Assembly: GCA_001579985.1 (NCBI GenBank)
Contig: LRSR01005417.1
Location: 1 to 64,000 of the forward strand
Direction: 5' to 3'
Origin: Hypsibius dujardini
Lineage: Eukaryota > Tardigrada > Eutardigrada > Parachela > Hypsibiidae
Length of the DNA: 64,000 nt
Positions 59,485-64,000 of the stretch are shown here, one piece after another (the first letter of the stretch is position 1; every line of letters begins with the position of its first letter). The position numbers and the translations under genes were made by a program. The notes under the pieces are model-generated. The model worked only from the letters and a program-made list of their open reading frames with translations. It was not told the DNA's origin and did not search any database.

Positions 59485-61999
59485 TCAGAAACCCTCACAA
59501 TCGGACGGGCTCGCAGCGGACATGTCGTCGTCGTCGCCTTCACCGTTGGATTCTTCACCAGCTGCGACGGCACTCTTTGGTTCGTCCTCTGCGTCTTCCG
59601 TGTCAGACACCTCGTCGTCCTTCGGTGAAAAGAGATCGTCCGAAGAGGATTCACTGCTGGAGGATCGTTTCACCGGCTGCTGGGACACGATCTGCGCCAG
59701 GTCAGTGAAGGTGTAGTGGAGCCCGGGGACAGTATCCTCGATGGCTAAGACACGTGCGTGCTGCCCTACACCGGGTCGATGCAATGTCGTGCCTGAGGGA
59801 ACAAACAATTAACATTTACTGTACATCTCTATTGCTACTTTCTTGGGATGCTCTTCAGAGTTCCAATGCAAAATGTCTCCGCTTTAACTTTTTCTAATAT
59901 AGTTATAATCATGATTTTCAAAATTTATTTCATTAGTCAGGGTCTGAAGACTTTTCTTTGGCCGAATTTCAAAGTTGAGAAAATACTGGAAGACTCCATT
60001 TTCAATGATTTTCACTGTCCCACTCAAAATTCAATTTGAAATCGATTGGCATTAGAAGTTTTTTAGATATCAGGTGGCGGAGCTATGGCTCATTCTCAAG
60101 CATGATTGGAAACACCAGACCGATATTCCAGAAATGACGCCCAGCTCCTCCCCCTGGCCTCAAAACATTTTCTGCTAGTGCCAAATTATTTAAATGGAAC
60201 CTCTTCTTTCCCTATCTTAAATTAAGGTTTTTACAGTGACAATCAGGGAAAATGGAACTCTCCAGTATTTTCTCAACTTTGAATTCTGCCACAAACTATT
60301 TTTCGGATCCTGGCGATAAAATATATTTTAAAAATAACTATAATTTTAACTTTATTGAAAAGCATTATGCGGAGTCATTCTGCGTTTCGCCTCTGAAAAT
60401 CGTCCCAAGTCAGCTGGCGCCAGCTGGAACTGAATGATTTATTTCCCATCTTTTTGTTAGATTGTCTAAATCAATTTTGTCTATCCCAACCTGTCTGCTC
60501 ATCTTATCGATTGATTTGTCTGATCGTTGTCTATCCGGTGCTCTCGCCACGTACCCTCTTCTTTGGTGAACAAGTCAGCAATCTTCTTTCGGATGGATTC
60601 CTCTCGCAGAAAGGCCTTCCCATAGTCGTAACCCATCGCACATATCAGGTCAAACTTGTTGAATTCGAGCGTCTTGAAGCACTCAATCGGCGGTCTGACG
60701 TAGACGCAGTAGTCGGACTTTTTGACAATCTCCAGCGTTCTGACACAGGAAACATAAGCCAACCGTGTCTGAACCTCAGCCATGGTCGGGATGCGAGGTG
60801 GCGTGCCAAATGGATTCCACTTGCTCCAGAGGAGCCACCAGCCGGACAGTTCATCTCCGTAGTTGGTAAGGTTGTAGTCGTCCTGGCTGCCCACGTCCAC
60901 AGCGAAAATAAAGTTGGCTCCCTGTTGCTGCATCACGTCGGCGGGGAGGTTGTTGACGTAGCCGCCGTCCAGGAGGAGATGACCGTCGACCGGGTCGCAC
61001 AGTGGTGGCAGGTAGCCGGAGAGGGACATACTGGCTCGGACGTAGCGCCACAGTTGGCCCATCTTGTGGACTCGCATGCAGGATTGAGTGATGTCGGTCG
61101 TAACGTTGAAGTAAGGAATCCACAGGTCCTGTAACACAGACAGTCAGTAATATTCCCGCTTGTCGCGAGTTTCGCACGTTAATCTTCTTGCAACCTATCC
61201 CCGCAGCCTATGAAGCTCCTTGAATGTATCTGTCTGTCTATCTGTCTGTCTGTTTTCCTGCCTGCTTGTCTGTATGTGTGTATGTGTGTCTATCTGTCTG
61301 CTAACCCGCGTGCCTTCTGTATGTGTGGGCTGTACTGTAAGTCGGCTCACCTGGCTGCCAGTTTCACTGCATCACTTGATTTGCCGTAAACGTACTGGTA
61401 ATACAGTGGAAGTGTAATGAAAATATTTACTCAGTGTGTTTTTCTTGTCACTCAAGCTAATATAAATTTCCTTTGACAGATGCTCTTTTAACTGTACACA
61501 TGCGGTTCACATGTACAAACTCAAAGCAACCTTCACGAGCAAAGAGTCTGTTTTTAAGCAGTGGGCCTGTGACATACACAGAGCAGCAGCAATTTTGTAT
61601 CCGGGGAAATACCACTCACTATCCAATTTTCATGGCCTCCTAACCTCCTGCAATCCAGTATATCTGAGTATTTCTGTAAACTCCTGTCCGACTGCTTGTT
61701 TACACCTCGTCATTTAAGTATGGTATCTGCCGATGTCTGTAGTAGCATACCTCGATTTGAGCGTCTGCAAAAGTTTGCTCGATGGACCGGTTAAACGCAG
61801 TTCCCTTGAACATGGCCGTATAGGGATAGGTAAGGTCAGTCAGCTGAGCCCAGAGGGAAGTCATCCCGTTAAACCACACACGGGCTCGCTGAATTACACC
61901 CGTCACATTCCTCTCTTCGCACCACAAGGCAGACACGAACGAACCTAATGGCAATAAAACATCCAATTTCGGCGATATGTGTCTGTCTGTCTGTCTGTT

Positions 62000-62075
<76 letters not shown>

Positions 62076-63797
62076 AGTACCTCTTTTAATGACTATTAAT
62101 ACATACCAATACTGGTCCCGCCGACCATATCAATAGGCACACCCGCCTCTATCATGGCCTTGATTACTCCGATATGAGCAGCTCCCCGGGCTCCACCACC
62201 GCCGAGCGCCACCCCAATGGCCTTGCCCATCAGCACCCGGCTCAGGCGGGAAAAGTCGGAGAATTTGTCGGGAATAGTGTCTTTCTTGGCCTCGTAGTAC
62301 TCCTCAAACCAGCTGGGAGATTTCCGCAGGTACATCCGTTTGGAACATTTGATGTGGTGATGCGAGGAGACCCAGCCTGATTGACCCGAGACATTGAAAA
62401 TACATGTATTAAGAGGGGCGAATGCAGTAGTACAACTACTTGGGATGTACCACGCATATTGAGCCAGTCGGCAGTATTCTTTGGTATGATGGTTTCCGGA
62501 CGGTGCAGGAGGACCAACTTCTTTTCCGCTCTGAGATCCATCGAGTCCAACTGCTTCTCCACCGATCCAATCTTCAGACAAAAAATATACTTGATTACGC
62601 TGACTTTACGGCTCACACGCTAGATAGACTAATCGACTGACACTTAGACAGCATAACAGAATAAGAAAGACAAGAAGACATACCGGCATCGTAGAGAAAA
62701 AGGCAGAAAGGCAACTTACTGTCGGTTTCCGATCGCCGTTGCCGACAATCAAGATGCAGTCAGCTTGACGGAGACACTGTTTCGTCCACTGAGTCATGGT
62801 GTGATCACACTGGAACAGTACCATCCGATGAATGTCTTCCTGTTGACCCAGCCATAAAGCCAAGCTGCAAGCAAATACGTATAACAGAATAGTCGGGTAA
62901 GTACGGCCGGTATTACTATTTGTTGGTTTGTTCAAATATACCGGTGGTCATTGACAGGATCCAATGCCGTAGGTCCCAGAAGCCTCTCGACATAGCCACT
63001 AGTGAGCCGAAGTGTCGATCCCAGTTCGTTCATGGATGCCTCCATTTCCAGGCAGAAAACGTCAAGTGGCACCTCCGGGGTGACGGCAACGATCGCGACG
63101 GTCGTTAAATTCGGCCCCGTGAAGGTTTCCGTAGCGCCGCCGCTGCGCTGCTGCATCTGACCGAAGATTCGGCTTCCCAGAATGTAAATCAACCGGCTAA
63201 CCACCTAAGCAAGGAAAGTCTTTATTAGTCATGTCAGTGCAGGCAGACAGAGAGAAAGGCAGACAGACACATAAACAGACAGTACTGTCAGTCAGACAGA
63301 CAAACTGGCAGACAGATAGACAGACAGACAAATTTGATGTAGCTCGTACCTTAGGATATTTCTGTTTGATGTACTCCAGAACATGAGTCGGAATCTTAGC
63401 CACCTCTGAGTCTCGAACCGCCAAAACAGTTGTCATCCGCGGCTTATGGATGGAAACTTCCGCAAGGCCAACTAAGTCCCCTCTGGCGTATTCTCCCGTC
63501 CACTCCTTTGTTCCATCAGATCGTTTGACGACTGATCGAACACGCCCGTTGAGAACGACGTAGACAGAGTCCGCTTCATCGTCCTGCCGGTAAACAGCAC
63601 GCCCAGACTCCATCTAACAACAACAGATACATTATAGCTAAGGGCCTCAGCTCTAGTTCAAACCAAGACAACAAACCTGCTCCCAGTCTAGGGCAAAGTC
63701 GATTTGCCGCACGAACGGCGACATCCGCTCAGCGAAGCAGTGCGCGGCGCTCAAAGCAATGTGCGGATTTTCCCGAAGCAGTTCGAAAAAGTCAGAC
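59485..63797 (-). CDS. neuropathy target esterase / PNPLA6-7-like, C-terminal part
   Basis: The gene continues past the right edge. Exons in transcript order: 63797-63677, 63613-63350, 63204-62942, 62864-62720, 62571-62454, 62376-62107, 61944-61751, 61128-60555 and 59792-59485, in frame, about 752 residues. It begins in a cyclic-nucleotide-binding-like domain ([14 protein letters not shown], then [20 protein letters not shown] and [13 protein letters not shown]). Next come [15 protein letters not shown] and a patatin domain with an oxyanion glycine loop [13 protein letters not shown], nucleophile elbow GGTSIG (Ser) and catalytic Asp in DGGYVNNLP, so the Ser-Asp dyad is intact. The C-terminus has [11 protein letters not shown], as in vertebrate NTE, and an acidic Ser-rich tail. 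Family role: ER-bound lysophospholipase acting on phosphatidylcholine and lysophosphatidylcholine. Its membrane anchor and first nucleotide-binding domains would lie outside the window. Confidence 0.95.
59842..60409. mobile_element. foldback repeat family, copy B (complete, long inverted arms)
   Basis: Left arm about 59842-60018 and right arm about 60234-60409 are diverged inverted copies: CTTGGGA..TTCAGAG at the left and CTCTGAAAATCGTCCCAAG at the right, plus GAAAATACTGGAAGACTCCAT and its inverse. The centre holds ATCGATTGGCATTAGAAG, shared with copies A (4412-4835) and C (13780-14340). Non-coding. It lies in the last intron of the esterase gene. A target duplication was not clear. Confidence 0.75.
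61979..62076 (+). repeat. (CTGT)n array
   Basis: Nearly pure CTGT units with a few TTGT variants, about 98 bp, in an esterase-gene intron. On the transcript strand it reads CAGA. Confidence 0.95.
63240..63332 (+). repeat. CAGA-type degenerate array
   Basis: CAGA units with interruptions in a short esterase-gene intron, ending about 17 bp from the donor of exon 63613-63350. Confidence 0.85.
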
Positions 63798-64000
63798 CTA
63801 ACAAAAAAGATCATTTTTATGAAATTAAATCAAGTATATATCAATACTAATGGGCATAAAACAACAAAAGTGTAAAATAAACAAATAAAAAAATAGAAAA
63901 AACAATATTACATAAATACTGGCAATAAATAATTTGAGGATAAAAAAATGTAACAATTCGTTTGAAACTTCGTAGTTTGAAACGAAAGCAACTAATGCAC
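63798..64000 (-). other. esterase gene intron at the window edge
   Basis: AT-rich sequence upstream of the acceptor TTTGTTAG of exon 63797-63677. No further exon was visible before the edge. Confidence 0.6.

Noticed and set aside
60454-61134. Plus-strand frame of 226 codons opposite the esterase
   Set aside because: The minus strand encodes the highly conserved patatin region here, so this is an antisense shadow.

Overview
This is animal nuclear DNA: genes are split by GT-AG introns (many only 50-150 bp), the proteins are metazoan (AUTS2/fibrosin family, a nuclear receptor, neuropathy target esterase, a BRCT-containing family X polymerase), and tetranucleotide CTGT/CAGA repeats sit in the introns. 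Compact genes and short introns suggest a small invertebrate. A tardigrade-like ecdysozoan is my guess from gene style, not something the sequence proves. No virus-derived element was recognised.

Left part (1-9 kb): four tandem plus-strand genes for PhzF/PBLD-type isomerase-fold proteins (about 307-309 aa each). Their intron patterns differ, and all four lack the glutamate used for catalysis in characterised PhzF. Two hairpin-type mobile elements lie between them. At 11.3-18.0 kb, minus strand, is a secreted Pro/Gln-rich protein with a cadherin-like C-terminal half. It is followed downstream by a decayed copy of its last exon (about 10.3 kb).

Middle (about 20-47 kb): one large plus-strand gene of the AUTS2/fibrosin family (Drosophila tay relatives), a chromatin factor of non-canonical PRC1. 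Eleven coding exons join in frame to a 1,430-residue protein. A likely second first exon at 35.3 kb would give a shorter form. Its introns hold palindromic elements, a DNA-transposon end and long CTGT/CAGA arrays. Downstream lies a plus-strand relic resembling the ligand-binding domain of natriuretic-peptide-type receptors (47.7-48.9 kb).

Right part (49.6-64 kb): a complete polymerase lambda-like gene with two Pol mu/TdT-like active-site features (plus); a complete RAR-like/NR1-group nuclear receptor (minus); a complete cytidine deaminase (plus); and the C-terminal two thirds of a neuropathy target esterase/PNPLA6-7 gene (minus), which runs off the right edge. The polymerase and receptor are convergent, receptor and deaminase are divergent, and deaminase and esterase converge.

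The genes do not form one pathway; this is an ordinary mixed gene neighbourhood. The points of most interest are the hybrid polymerase active site, the tandem PhzF array without its catalytic acid, and several undescribed foldback repeat families. Exon limits come from reading frames and splice signals only; no transcript data were available.
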